Numbered from the stretch's first letter, positions 1 through 9,651 are shown. The stretch is DNA of 64,000 nucleotides from Mesorhizobium muleiense (GCF_900099905.1 NZ_FNEE01000011.1:69951-133950); one strand, 5' to 3'. Notes: generated by a model not told the origin, from the sequence alone. Translations and numbers: made by a program.

Positions 1-126
1 GAACGCCATCATTGGTGGGGAGGCAGGCTCGTCTTCCAACAGTTGCCGCAGTTCCCCTGGCTCGAATGCCATCATCGGTGGGGAGGCGGGTTCATCCTCC
101 AGCAGCTGCCGCGGCTCTTCCTCGTG
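1..126 (-). repeat. 63-bp tandem repeat at the effector C-terminus
   Basis: Two adjacent 63-bp units encode a 21-residue leucine- and acid-rich motif (ELRQLLEDEPASPPMMAF). The array may continue past the left edge. In-frame tandem units at the C-terminus of an effector can vary in number between strains. Confidence 0.65.
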
Positions 127-3100
127 CGGCAAGCGCCTCCTTAGCCGGTCTTGCAGCGCCTGCCGATCGGCAACGAGGTTGTCGAGGGGCAGCGGCTCGT
201 GGTCTGGCCGCTGCCCTTTCACCAATCGTTCAACCAGCGCCCACGTGCCCTCCAGGACAAATACGCCGCAATCATAATGGTTCGTCTGTCTGGCCATGGG
301 GGCTGGCGCCAAGGTGGCATTCAGCAGTCCTGCGAGCTGTTTTGCAGGCACGTCGTTATATCCCTCTCGCTGGAGGGAGTCGTAGTGATAGGCGAACCGC
401 CTTTCCGGGTCGCGGCGATCAACGAGCAGCAGCGACCAATGGGTGCCGGGGCTAGTAGCCGTGCCATTATTCACTGGCAAGAACAGGAAGTCGGCTGTGG
501 CGTTGTTTTGATTATAGATGGACTGCAATATGCCTCGAGCGTCTTGCGGCGACGTGTGTCGCAGTAGATGGGATACGGAAGGATCCACCAGCCGAGTCCG
601 GGCAGCGAGCGCCGGATTGATCCCCTGCAGTTGCCCCTCCAGCAAATTGTAATCTCTCTGGATATGGGCGTCGCTCAGCCATTCGGCGGCGCCGAGCACC
701 CGCCCCGTTGCAACGTTGGACGGGGCTGTCGGATCGAGCGCCCCGATCTGAGCCCCAGAGGAACTGGTAGTCAGTGTGGTCACATCAACCAGTGGAAGGC
801 CGCGGTAGGTGCCTGGCAGCCTAGCGGTTGCTGGCGAGGCGGGTTGGGGAGCTCTTGCCGGTGCCGCTGGCCCAGCTTCAGCAGCGGCCCCAACGCGCCT
901 GGTGACTGCGTCTGCCGGATGAGCAGAAAGGACAGTTTCGCGCCCGAGCACAATGCGCGGCAGGATATCCCGGAGGTGAGCCAATGCAGAACTGATACTT
1001 AGCCTATTACCATAGGAGACAGCCTTGAAGCTCTCAACATCTTTATCCAGCGATTTGTCGTGAATCCGAGCCGCAATCCCAAGCTTGTTATTTTGACGCA
1101 GGTACTGACTAAAATGTCTAAGAAAATTTGTATAGCCGCCCACGGTATCTGGATTCCGTCCGGTCGCAGGCGCTGCCAGGTACTCCTTGGTCGAAGCGGC
1201 TCTGTAATTTCTAATGAGCTCGGCATCGTCAGGATAGGGGATCACGACAGGGCGAGCCATAATCTGGGCTCCGCCTGTCGACTTCTTGAGGTAACGCAGT
1301 GCGCCAGCCACGGTGGAGGAACCACCCGTACTCTCGTACTCCTTGAGATCCTGATCCAGCGACGAATGGTAAAGCCGAGCAGCAAACCCTGGCTTGTTGT
1401 TTTGAAGGAGCCACCGACTAAAGCCGAAAAGAGAATTTACATTGTAAGTGACCGTGTTCGCTTTGGCCTTACCCGCGTGGAATGCTGCCCTCAGCCCTTC
1501 GATAGCGGTCGCATCGTTGGAATAGACAGGACGCTTGTCGGCACCGTCGGGGACTACAATTGGACGATCCGGCTGCACTGTCGAGGGCATCGACCCACCA
1601 CCTCCGGGATGCGGTGCTGGGGTGGATTCGTGCTCATCCCTCTGCCTGACGAGCTGCGCCTCACATTCCGGTGTAGCCACCTTATGAGGATCCTGCATCG
1701 GTTCGATCCCCTCCATCTCCTGCTGCAACCAAGCCAAAGCTTGGCGAGCGGCCTGCGCGGCTTCATCAACCGCGGAGGATGTCTCCACACCTCTGGCGGA
1801 CGCCGGCAGAGCCTGCTCCGCCCGCCGTCGAAAGAGCTCTGGCGAGGCGGATTTCTCCGCCCACAATCTGGGCTGCGTAGCGAGTCCCCGTCCAGATTTA
1901 TGTGGCACCGCCTCGCTTGGCAGCGGGCTGCTCCTGTCCCGTGCAGCTACCAGCTCCTCCGGGGCGCCCTGGTCGCCGTGGCGCCAGTTCAAGTGAGGGA
2001 CGGCCTCTCCAAAGTCGGGCGCTTGGTGTTGGTGCGCGGTTGGGGCGAGAGACAATGGTAGATCGGTGCCCTCCTTATAACCTACCGGCAGGAGCTCCTC
2101 TGGCCAATCGAATCCCTGCTGTGGTGCGGTATGCTGAGCAGCGTCGCCACGGGGACGAGCCTCCATGCTGACCGCGTTTTCCAGATGATTCCCGAGTATA
2201 ACGCGCGGCGGGTTCTTGCGGAGATAAACCAGCGCAGATTCGATCGGAGCTCCACCATTAGAGGAGGCGGCCTTGTAGCTCTCAACATCTTTATCCAGCG
2301 ATTTATCGTAAATGCGACCCGCAATTCCGAGCTTGTCATTTTGACGTAGGTAATGACTGAAATGGTTAAGAGCAGTTGCGTAGCCGCTCGCGGATCTGAA
2401 ATGTCTGGTGAGCGCGGCGTCGTCAGGATGGGGGTTCAGGACAGCGCGACCCACAATCGGGCCGGCTCCGCCCATCGACTTCATCAATTGACGCAGTGCG
2501 CCAGCCACGGTGGAGGAACCACCCCTACTCTCGTACTCCTCGAGATCCTGGCTCAGCGACGGATGGTAAAGCCGAGCAGCAAGCCCTGGCTTGTTGTTTT
2601 GAAAGAGCCAACGACTAAAGCCGAAAAGAGAATTTGTGCTGCGAGTGACCGTGTCCGGCCTGGCTTTACCCGCAAGGAGTGCTGACTTCAGCCCTTCGAT
2701 GGCGGTGGCATCGTTGGAATAAACAGGACGCTTGTCGGCACCGTCGGGGACCACAATTGGACGATCCGGCTGCACTGTCGAGGGCATCGACCCGTCGAGA
2801 TGCGGTGCTGGGGTGTATTCGTGCTCGTCCCCCTGCATCACAAGTTGCGCCTCCCGTTCCGATGTACCCACCTGATGGGTGGGGAGTTGCATCATCACGC
2901 GAGCGCCTGAGTTGCCAACCTCACCTGGTTGCCGCTCAGTGACAGCATGCTGCAGATTGCTTTGGATCCTCTGCCTCTTCGTTGGTCTCAACTCACCTTT
3001 ACCATGCGAGCCATTGACGAGGACCTCCTCGCCTGGCGCACCCATCAACTCGTCCGCCGCCTGCAGTTCGCCCAAGTGCTGCTCAAAACCGGCTTGGCCG

Positions 3101-3183
3101 GCCTGTCCGCTTGCTCGTGCGGTACGGCGTGCTGCACCTGCAGCCAAGCTGCCACGATGAATGTCTAGTTTGTACGGGTGCAC
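1..3183 (-). CDS. NopD-like type III effector, Ulp1/C48 SUMO protease (3' end beyond window)
   Basis: Open frame of 1061 codons with no stop, running off the left edge. The C-terminal part is a C48 (Ulp1/XopD/NopD) cysteine protease domain: His915 in THWSLLLVD, Asp935 in HYDSLQ, Gln966 and Cys972 in QTNHYDCGVF form the expected H-D-Q-C set. Family members are injected into plant cells and remove SUMO from host proteins in the nucleus. The N-terminal two thirds hold two copies of a roughly 240-residue block, each with two related motifs around FSRWLxQNNKPGxAARLYH and YLRQNxKLGIAxRI. The C-terminus begins a 21-residue repeat (ELRQLLEDEPASPPMMAF). I chose GTG at 3183 because GAGG lies 6 bases upstream and a tts box ends 32 bases upstream; the first ATG (3045) would lose 46 residues. 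Secretion is inferred from the tts box. Confidence 0.88.
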   Translation of the reverse strand, partial: MHPYKLDIHRGSLAAGAARRTARASGQAGQAGFEQHLGELQAADELMGAPGEEVLVNGSHGKGELRPTKRQRIQSNLQHAVTERQPGEVGNSGARVMMQLPTHQVGTSEREAQLVMQGDEHEYTPAPHLDGSMPSTVQPDRPIVVPDGADKRPVYSNDATAIEGLKSALLAGKARPDTVTRSTNSLFGFSRWLFQNNKPGLAARLYHPSLSQDLEEYESRGGSSTVAGALRQLMKSMGGAGPIVGRAVLNPHPDDAALTRHFRSASGYATALNHFSHYLRQNDKLGIAGRIYDKSLDKDVESYKAASSNGGAPIESALVYLRKNPPRVILGNHLENAVSMEARPRGDAAQHTAPQQGFDWPEELLPVGYKEGTDLPLSLAPTAHQHQAPDFGEAVPHLNWRHGDQGAPEELVAARDRSSPLPSEAVPHKSGRGLATQPRLWAEKSASPELFRRRAEQALPASARGVETSSAVDEAAQAARQALAWLQQEMEGIEPMQDPHKVATPECEAQLVRQRDEHESTPAPHPGGGGSMPSTVQPDRPIVVPDGADKRPVYSNDATAIEGLRAAFHAGKAKANTVTYNVNSLFGFSRWLLQNNKPGFAARLYHSSLDQDLKEYESTGGSSTVAGALRYLKKSTGGAQIMARPVVIPYPDDAELIRNYRAASTKEYLAAPATGRNPDTVGGYTNFLRHFSQYLRQNNKLGIAARIHDKSLDKDVESFKAVSYGNRLSISSALAHLRDILPRIVLGRETVLSAHPADAVTRRVGAAAEAGPAAPARAPQPASPATARLPGTYRGLPLVDVTTLTTSSSGAQIGALDPTAPSNVATGRVLGAAEWLSDAHIQRDYNLLEGQLQGINPALAARTRLVDPSVSHLLRHTSPQDARGILQSIYNQNNATADFLFLPVNNGTATSPGTHWSLLLVDRRDPERRFAYHYDSLQREGYNDVPAKQLAGLLNATLAPAPMARQTNHYDCGVFVLEGTWALVERLVKGQRPDHEPLPLDNLVADRQALQDRLRRRLPHEEEPRQLLEDEPASPPMMAFEPGELRQLLEDEPASPPMMAF
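935..1690 (-). repeat. Intragenic long repeat, second copy in the effector
   Basis: Second copy of the long block inside the C48 effector gene. The segment from QPDRPIVVPDGADKRPVYS to the LPRIVLG motif closely matches the copy at 2180-2878. This copy carries extra residues (around TKEYLAAPATG) between the two internal motifs. Boundaries are approximate. Confidence 0.75.
2180..2878 (-). repeat. Intragenic long repeat, first copy in the effector
   Basis: First copy in protein order of the block repeated at 935-1690. Near-identity is visible directly in DNA, for example the stretches around 2720-2790 and 1525-1595, which points to a fairly recent duplication within the gene. Boundaries are approximate. 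Confidence 0.75.
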
Positions 3184-3215
3184 GCTATCCTCACTTCCAC
3201 AGATCACATGAGCAA

Positions 3216-3245
3216 CCTACTCAGGCAAGCTTTCGAGAGGCTGAC
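3216..3245 (-). promoter_or_regulatory. tts box upstream of the C48 effector
   Basis: On the minus strand the site reads GTCAGCCTCTCGAAAGCTTG followed by CCTGAGTAGG. This matches the TtsI-binding consensus GTCAGCTTNTCGAAAGCT well in both half-sites. It lies 32 bp from the chosen GTG start, so the gene should be TtsI-activated and flavonoid-inducible. Confidence 0.85.
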
Positions 3246-3997
3246 GAGGTCCGCCGCCGCGGAAGGCGAAGGCTGGTTTTCTGCTCAGCGGTTGACGGCC
3301 TCGCGTGTTGCGGCCGCGCCGGGTATCACGCCAATCAATCTGAATAGTCGATGCGTCAAACGAACCAGGATGGGATTTTCGTAGCGGGGCTGCTCTACTC
3401 ACTCTTGTCCTGAGGGCAGAATTCAACCATATCGCCGAGCAACTGGATGCCGATTGGATACCCGATCCGGAAAGCTTCAGCTCCTATGTGACGCGATGAT
3501 GAGGCCTGGTCTCGCAGCGGCATGCGTTCCGAGAGATGCTGCACCAGGTACGAGGCGACCTTATCCAACAAGGCACCACTTGCGCTGTTTTGTGGAGACG
3601 AGCGTCGGCATGCATCCATGCGGGTGCTTGAGTGGTGAAGACTCTGAACGACGGTTCCTATGGCGCTGCCGGCGCAATCAGCTGCTTGGGGACGCGTGAC
3701 GCAGATCAAAGCTCCCCTTGCCGAGCACGGAGCAGGCGAGTGAGAGAGCAGATGAATAGGCGTGTCGCCAATATTTTCGCATTGCTCTAATCGATTATAG
3801 TTGTGAGGAGCAATTTGAGACCATTTACTTGCGGCTCAAGTCACCCATAAAAGAAGGCAAGCACCGATTCGGTAGCTTATCCCCTGTCTTTCGCGTACTC
3901 GCGGCCGTGGCGCCGGGTGAACGATTGAAGACCGCCGGTCTCACTCGCAGGTGGGTGCCAGGGCGTGGGGCGGTTGGCAAGCCACAGGAGTAGGACA
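3246..3997. other. Intergenic stretch, no gene recognised
   Basis: About 750 bp between the effector promoter and the ubiquitin-like operon. Short open frames on both strands have no recognisable domain and no good start site. Lower G+C after about 3770 suggests promoter DNA for the operon that follows. Confidence 0.5.
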
Positions 3998-4294
3998 ATG
4001 TCGAAGGATTCGGGTAAGGGCGATAATCACGGCGGCGGACCGGGCAAGATCGAGATCACGGTGGTGGTGAACGGCCAGCCCACGCAGGTCGAAGCCAATC
4101 CCAACCAGCCGCTTCACGTCATTCGTACCAAAGCCCTTGAGAACACGCAGAATGTCGCCCAACCAGCCGAGAATTGGGAATTCAAGGATGAGGCCGGCAA
4201 CTTGCTCGACGTCGACAAGAAGCTTGGCGATTTCGGTTTCCCGAATACTGTGACCCTGTTCCTCAGCCTGAAGGCGGGCGTCGCAGGTGCCTAA
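3998..4294 (+). CDS. Ubiquitin-like protein, DUF2604/BilA-like
   Basis: A 98-residue protein: a glycine-rich leader (SGKGDNHGGGPGK), then a single beta-grasp ubiquitin-like domain (IEITVVVNGQPTQVE to NTVTLFLSL) and a short small-residue tail ending AGVAGA. The tail resembles the flexible conjugating end of Ubl proteins, though it is not a canonical Gly-Gly. It is probably activated by the E1 and passed to the E2 encoded downstream for attachment to a target. ATG 3998 is chosen because AGGAG ends 7 bases upstream; the upstream in-frame start at 3965 has no comparable site. First gene of an operon ordered Ubl-E2-JAMM-E1, as in bacterial BilABCD antiphage systems. Family assignment is from pattern, not from a search. 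Confidence 0.8.
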   Translation: MSKDSGKGDNHGGGPGKIEITVVVNGQPTQVEANPNQPLHVIRTKALENTQNVAQPAENWEFKDEAGNLLDVDKKLGDFGFPNTVTLFLSLKAGVAGA

Positions 4295-4904
4295 ACCCCA
4301 AAGTGTGGATCCGGAGGTCTCCCGAGCGAAGTTTGATCGGGAGATCGGCCGGTTCCGGCCATATGCTGATGTCTATCGGGCTCAGGGCTGCTTCTTGATC
4401 GAGGCGACTTTTCCGCGCGCTTTCTTCATTTTCGCCAGCCCCAAGTTAAAGCCACGGGTGGTCAGCGCAGCGAGCGAGGTCGACTTCACCGACTACGACT
4501 TAAGACCACCGTCCGTGGTCTTCGTCGATCCGTTTACGCGTGATCCGATTGCCCGGAAAGATCTATACCTGAAAATGCTTAGACGTCCGCCGCTGCCCGG
4601 AACGCCGCCGGAGATGATAGGAGCTCTCATCCAGCAGAACGCCGTGCCGCTGACGGACTTCATCCAGGCCAACAGTCCCGAGGACGAACCATTCCTGTGC
4701 ATGGCGGGCGTCCGGGAATACCACGACAATCCAGCCCATTCAGGTGATCCATGGCTACTTCATCGGGGTTCTGGCGAAGGCTGTTTGGCCTTCATCCTGG
4801 ACAAGATCATCAAGTACGGAATCGTTCCTATAGAGCAGTTGCAGATTCAACTCCAACCGACAATCGTAGGAATGGTGGTATCCCCTCAGGCGATACAAGA
4901 ATGA
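4287..4904 (+). CDS. E2-like ubiquitin-conjugating protein, BilB-like
   Basis: A 205-residue protein starting at GTG 4287, which overlaps the end of the Ubl gene. The C-terminal half has the bacterial E2-like signature: Cys138 in FLCMAGVREYH, His146, His151 in HSGDPWLLHR and Cys166 in GEGCLAFILDK. One of the two cysteines is expected to carry the Ubl thioester; the sequence alone does not tell me which. The N-terminal half is consistent with a UBC-like fold but shows no motif I can name. The stop codon overlaps the next start (ATGA at 4901), so translation is probably coupled and the four proteins made in fixed proportion. Confidence 0.75.
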   Translation: MPKPQSVDPEVSRAKFDREIGRFRPYADVYRAQGCFLIEATFPRAFFIFASPKLKPRVVSAASEVDFTDYDLRPPSVVFVDPFTRDPIARKDLYLKMLRRPPLPGTPPEMIGALIQQNAVPLTDFIQANSPEDEPFLCMAGVREYHDNPAHSGDPWLLHRGSGEGCLAFILDKIIKYGIVPIEQLQIQLQPTIVGMVVSPQAIQE

Positions 4905-5389
4905 CTGGTTTGAGAGATGTAACGATCGTGACTCTCCCGCGCGGCTGCATCTCGACCACGCATGGGCATCTGCGCTCAGTTGGTCGCGAGGGCAATGAGG
5001 GGATGGCACTTTGGGTCGGCGTTCAGGAAGACCGGCACTTTGCCGTAACAGAGACGGTTATCCCGGCGCAGCGTCACATTCGAACAAACGATGGCGTTTG
5101 CGTGATCGTTGCGGCCGAAGAACTGCACCGGCTCAATGTCTGGCTCTACAAAAGCGGCCTGAAACTCTTGGCCCAGATTCACAGCCATCCGGGCCGCGCC
5201 TACCATTCGACGACGGACGACGCTTATGCGGTTGCTACCACGGTTGGGTGTCTGTCGCTGGTGGTGCCGAATTTCGCCCGCGAGCCTTTCGATTTTGCTC
5301 GGGTCGCCGCCTATCGGCTTGACGAAAAGGCCAAATGGAATGCGCTCCCTCCCGCGGCACTGTCGCGAATGATCATGATATCGAGTTGA
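4901..5389 (+). CDS. JAB/JAMM metalloprotease (deubiquitinase-like), BilC-like
   Basis: A 162-residue protein with a complete JAMM zinc site: Glu33 in REGNEG, His94 and His96 in IHSHPGRAYHS, Ser103 and Asp106. JAMM proteins cleave isopeptide bonds. In Ubl operons they mature the Ubl tail or remove it from targets. Here the Ubl tail ends Gly-Ala, so trimming is possible but not shown. ATG 4901 overlaps the E2 stop; a longer in-frame start at 4751 lies inside the E2 gene and is rejected. The E1 gene starts 3 bases after the stop. Confidence 0.85.
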   Translation: MTGLRDVTIVTLPRGCISTTHGHLRSVGREGNEGMALWVGVQEDRHFAVTETVIPAQRHIRTNDGVCVIVAAEELHRLNVWLYKSGLKLLAQIHSHPGRAYHSTTDDAYAVATTVGCLSLVVPNFAREPFDFARVAAYRLDEKAKWNALPPAALSRMIMISS

Positions 5390-5392
5390 ACA

Positions 5393-6952
5393 ATGGCATT
5401 CGCTAACTTCATCGATCGCGCCGCCACGGCGGCATCTCAGGTCCTGGCCGATTTTCATCTGGGAGACTTCAAAGCAGCTCTTGAAAAGCAGGTCGTGGCA
5501 GTCGCCTTCGACCATCAGGCCGCTTCCTGCGCCGAAGGCCAGGCGACATTAGATCTTGCGGTGAGATTGCTCGCTAGGCTCTACCCGGTTCTGGCGATAC
5601 TCCCGCTGGACAGCGCGGCGAGCTCTCAAGCCCAAGCGCTGGAGCGCTTGGCAAAGTCGATCAATCCAAAAGTCGGCATCCGGCGTTCCGGCAAGTCTGC
5701 CACCGTCTGCGTCGTTGCAGGGGTAACGCGCCCATCACTCCGGTGCCCGATCTTTTTCGTGGGATCGGACGGTTGGGCGGCAAAGCTGTCGCGTACGGAC
5801 CCGGTGGGCTCTGGCCCAAGTCTGCTGCCTTATGGAGCTGGCGCCGCCAGTTGCTTCGGCGCCGCCAACGTCTTTCGAACTATCTTCGCCGCCCAGTTGA
5901 CCGGCGCCGAGTTGGACGAAACCATCGACCTCTCGCTATGCAGCTACGACAAGACCAAAGCCGGGGAGGCTGGCCCGATCGACTTTCCAGTCGACCTTGG
6001 CGAAACCCACCTCGTTGGGCTCGGTGCGATAGGCCATGGCTCGCTTTGGGCGCTAGCGAGACAACCCGATCTCAAGGGTCGTCTGCATGTAATCGATCAC
6101 GAAGCGATCGAACTCTCAAACCTGCAGCGCTACGCATTGGCCGGCCAGGCGGAGATTGGTATGTCCAAGGCGGTTCTTGCAGCCACCGCCCTTAGATCGA
6201 CTGCCCTTGAGGTCGAGGCGCACCCTCTGACGTGGGCAGAATATGTTGCGCGCCGGGGCAATTGGGTCTTCGACCAAGTGGGTGTGGCGCTTGACACCGC
6301 CGCCGACCGTCTGGCTGTCCAAGGTGCACTGCCGCGATGGATCGCAAACGCTTGGACGCAGGAGCACGATCTCGGTATCTCCCGGCATGGTTTCGATGAC
6401 GGCCAGGCTTGCCTTTGTTGCATGTACCTGCCATCCGGAAAATCCAAGGACGAGCACCAGCTGATTGCCGAGGAACTCGGAATACCGGAAGCACACGAGC
6501 AGGTGAAAACGCTCCTGCAGACCAATGCCGGAGTTCCCAACGACTTTGTAGTTCGCGTGGCTACAGCGATGGCTGTGCCGTTTGAACCGCTAGCCCCGTT
6601 TGTCGGCCAGCCCCTGCGCTCCTTTTATCAGCAGGCTATCTGCGGCGGTCTGGTGTTCCAGCTTAGCGAAGGAAGTCGCCGCGTTCGAACTGTCGTTCCG
6701 ATGGCCTTTCAGTCGGTGCTTGCCGGGATTATGCTTGCCGCGGATTTGGTCAAACATAGTGCGGGGTTTCCCATGAGCCCGACGACGAGCACTCGGGTGA
6801 ATCTTCTGCGCCCCCTTGGCTCTCACTTGCACGATCCGAAGGCCAAGGACTCCAGCGGCCGCTGCATCTGTAGCGACGACGATTTCATTGCCGCTTACAG
6901 GCGCAAATACGGCGAGCCCGTTGATCAGGTAAGCGATGTCTCGGCCGCCTAA
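5393..6952 (+). CDS. E1-like ThiF-family Ubl-activating enzyme, BilD-like
   Basis: A 519-residue protein. Residues 1-200 form an N-terminal domain of unknown role. From about residue 206 there is an E1/ThiF adenylation domain with GLGAIG (209-214), Asp235 in VIDHEAIE and SNLQRY (242-247), the expected ATP and Ubl-tail contacts. A later cysteine cluster (CLCCMY, and CIC near the C-terminus) could bind zinc or hold the catalytic cysteine. It should adenylate the Ubl of this operon and hand it to the E2. Last of four tightly packed genes; nothing downstream on this strand belongs to the operon. Confidence 0.85.
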   Translation: MAFANFIDRAATAASQVLADFHLGDFKAALEKQVVAVAFDHQAASCAEGQATLDLAVRLLARLYPVLAILPLDSAASSQAQALERLAKSINPKVGIRRSGKSATVCVVAGVTRPSLRCPIFFVGSDGWAAKLSRTDPVGSGPSLLPYGAGAASCFGAANVFRTIFAAQLTGAELDETIDLSLCSYDKTKAGEAGPIDFPVDLGETHLVGLGAIGHGSLWALARQPDLKGRLHVIDHEAIELSNLQRYALAGQAEIGMSKAVLAATALRSTALEVEAHPLTWAEYVARRGNWVFDQVGVALDTAADRLAVQGALPRWIANAWTQEHDLGISRHGFDDGQACLCCMYLPSGKSKDEHQLIAEELGIPEAHEQVKTLLQTNAGVPNDFVVRVATAMAVPFEPLAPFVGQPLRSFYQQAICGGLVFQLSEGSRRVRTVVPMAFQSVLAGIMLAADLVKHSAGFPMSPTTSTRVNLLRPLGSHLHDPKAKDSSGRCICSDDDFIAAYRRKYGEPVDQVSDVSAA

Positions 6953-7014
6953 GCAGACGCGCACCTCTCCGTGGACGCAGGGGGCGCGGCTTGTGGGCGT
7001 GACCATGGGCGCCA

Positions 7015-7140
7015 TTATGACACGCTTGGCCCGCTCCTTTGCCCGCCTATCGTCCTCCGCGCATGATCCCTGACACCTCCTTGCCGACGTGATGATCCAG
7101 CACCAGCCGCCATGGCACCAGAGGCTGGTCAAACCTCCGT
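7015..7140 (-). pseudogene. 3' remnant of an rlxS-type relaxase gene
   Basis: The minus strand encodes LVPWRLVLDHHVGKEVSG and then, after a frame change, GGQRSGPSVS and a stop. This matches the last 40 or so residues of the full relaxase gene at 10992-12962 (LVPWRPVLERHVGKEVSG, GRQRSGPGVS). Only the 3' end is present, in the same orientation as the full gene. Confidence 0.75.
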
Positions 7141-7166
7141 TGTTGGCCGGTTTGGACAGTGCTGCA

Positions 7167-9634
7167 TCAGGTCTCGACCGACGTCTCGACAGTCAGGGCT
7201 GCTTCGACGGGTGTGAAGATGTCAACATCGACCCCAGGCGCCCGAATCGTCACAATCAGGGCGTACCGAGCCAGAGCGTCGACGCGTTCCAGGTAAGGCT
7301 TCTCCTTCCACCAGCCCCCGACCGGGAACACGCCGATCGCGTCACGCTCGGCGAGATCGGCGGCGCTGCCCGACCAGAAATCGGCGTGCAACGAGCCGCG
7401 ATCGCGGAAGGTGCCGAGCAGCCACTCTTCTCCGCCTCCAGCAGGCGCCCCTTCCTCCTCGTCCCGAGCGGCCTGATTGATGCGGGCTCGGAATTCGTCG
7501 ACTGTCTCGGTCGCTGACTTTACTCTGAACCGAAGACCATGGGACGCGTAACGATGCCGGCGGGTCCATCCGCGTTCACCGGGGTTGGGTTCGATGAAAT
7601 AGGACAGCGTGACGCGGAGCTCGACCTGGGCAGCGCCGAGCGCCGCGAGCTGCTCCTTCGGCCAAGGCAGGCGATGCAGCTTCATGTCACGCGTTTTGGC
7701 AGCCGCGCCGCCCTCGCGCTGGAAAGGCTGAAGCTCATCTTCAACGATAAGCGTGAGGTCGTTCACCGTTGACAGAAGCGCGCGCCCAAGATCTGGCACG
7801 CCATAACCATAGCGCCGCACGAGCGCCTGGATCTCGCCCTTCGCTCCGTTGCACGCATCGATGCGTGCGCGCATCGCCGGAGTCCATTCGGCCGAGTGGA
7901 CGATCAGGGCGCGAACCGTTTCAGGCCACAGCTCGGGGCGCGCTGATAGAATTAGTCCCGCCATCCGTGCGGCATGGGCCGTTGCCGCGCTCGTATCTCC
8001 GAGGGTGGTGAAGTGGCGCAGTTCGGGTCGATAGAAAGTGGTCAATATCTGCAGATCGTCGATCGGCTCGCCAGGCAACACACCGTCATGGGCGAGATTG
8101 CCGCCTTCGAAGACGACCTCGGGCTTCACCGGCCACTGCCTGTCCCAAACGACCGAAGTGCGACTGCGCGGCGAGAGCTCGCCGACCGGCGCGATCGGAG
8201 CGTAGCCCGCAAAGTCGGTGTCAATGATATCGACCTTTTCTGTGAAAGCGCCGACCGTCAGCGCATTCCAGGCCTGAGAAGGATCATCGACTGCTTCCAG
8301 ATCGTTGCGCGTCAAATGCTCGGCCGGCATGAGGTCATCGCCGATGTTGCCGGCAGAGAGAACGATCAAGCGTCGCTGTTCCTCTTCGAAACAGAGTTGG
8401 TCGATAGCGGCAGACCACGATGTGGGCCTTCCACGCGCCGGACTGGCGCTTGTCACAGCCATTGCGATCGCGCGGCGGCGCTCCGGCGCCTGCACCTCGG
8501 CGCGGGCGATCGCTTCCGCGGTGATCGCGCCATAGAGTTCTGGATCGTTTGCCTCGTCTTCTGGCGGAAGGATACGAACACTCTCCAGCCGAAAGGGCAA
8601 TGGAACTGGATCGCCTCCGACCAGGAGCGGGACCAGATCACCGTACAGGCCGACACCTGCCATTCGCGTCCCGTGGCCGCTCCACGCAGGTGTGTCGTCG
8701 CTGCCCCATGCCGGTTTGACGGTGTGCCAGTCTTCAACGGCAAGTGCGGGTTCGATCAACGGGTGGGTGCGACGCACGCCGCTGTCGAGAATGCAGACCG
8801 CAATATCGGTTGAGGCGGTCTGACGCGCCCGAGAAGCTCGTCGCTCCAGTCCCTTTGCTCCGCGCCGCCAAGGCCCATGAAGAAGGACGGCGTATCCTTC
8901 GCGCGCCGCAGCTCGGCGACGACATCGCTGTGCGCAATCATGCGGTCGAGCATTGCCGTGCTGGCGAGTGCCAGCATGACCACCCGCTCCGGAAACCTGA
9001 CCGCATGCGTGCGCAAAGTGATGTTCAGGGCTTCGGCAATGTGCTCGAAGTTCTCGCGGCGACCGTCGCGCAGCCAGACTTCCCACCACACCTGCTCGTC
9101 AGCGGCCTGGGGGAAGAGGTCGTCGTGGTCGGTAAACAACGATCGTGCAGTCGCCAGCCTGACTGTCTCCATGCGGGAGACGAGCGGCTCGTTGCGCGGT
9201 CTGCCGCGGTCAGTGTCAACGTCTCGATACGCCTCGACTTTCCGCAAATAATAGGCTTGCGCGCTTTGCGGCAGGAACACCGACGCTGTGATGGGAGCAC
9301 CGGGTTGAGTTGGCTCATGGACGGCGACCAGCTCCATGTGCTGGCGACGATCGGCCAACTGGTCGAGGGCCGCCCGTCCGGACATGGGCAGATCGATCTC
9401 GAGATAAAAGCCAGGCGTGCCGACCGACAGCTGGGGGTCACGCGCCGCAATCTGCTGGCGTGCACTTTCGACCGCTTGTTCGATGGATTGCGTCAAGGCC
9501 GCAGCATGCGACGCCCGATCACGCGCCGGCAGCGGCGGTGCATGTATAAGTTGGTTGGGCCGCCGATAGGCTTCCCGAATGCCGTTGTTGCGAAGGTGGA
9601 TATGGGCGCGGTCGCGCGGAAAATCGTCTGCCAT
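7167..9634 (-). pseudogene. ietS: IetS-like subtilisin-family serine protease, frameshifted
   Basis: Two overlapping frames make one subtilase of about 820 residues. The upstream frame (9634 to 8756) gives the N-terminal domain as far as WSDELLGRVR; the downstream frame (to 7167) continues RQTASTDIAVCILDSGV. Joining them needs one extra base near 8821-8835. The catalytic triad survives: Asp in CILDSGVRRTHP, His in WSGHGTRMAG, Ser in GDTSAATAHAARMAG. It lies directly downstream of an AAA-ATPase gene (17 bp gap), the arrangement of IetAS, first described as a plasmid stability/incompatibility pair in Agrobacterium and later as antiphage. As sequenced it would not give a full-length protein unless recoded by a -1 shift. 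Confidence 0.75.
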
Positions 9635-9651
9635 TATGATCTGTGCTGTCG

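Noticed and set aside
1060..2061. 333-codon plus-strand open frame
   Set aside because: It lies antisense to the C48 effector and encodes no recognisable domain; the repeats of the real gene create its apparent internal similarity.
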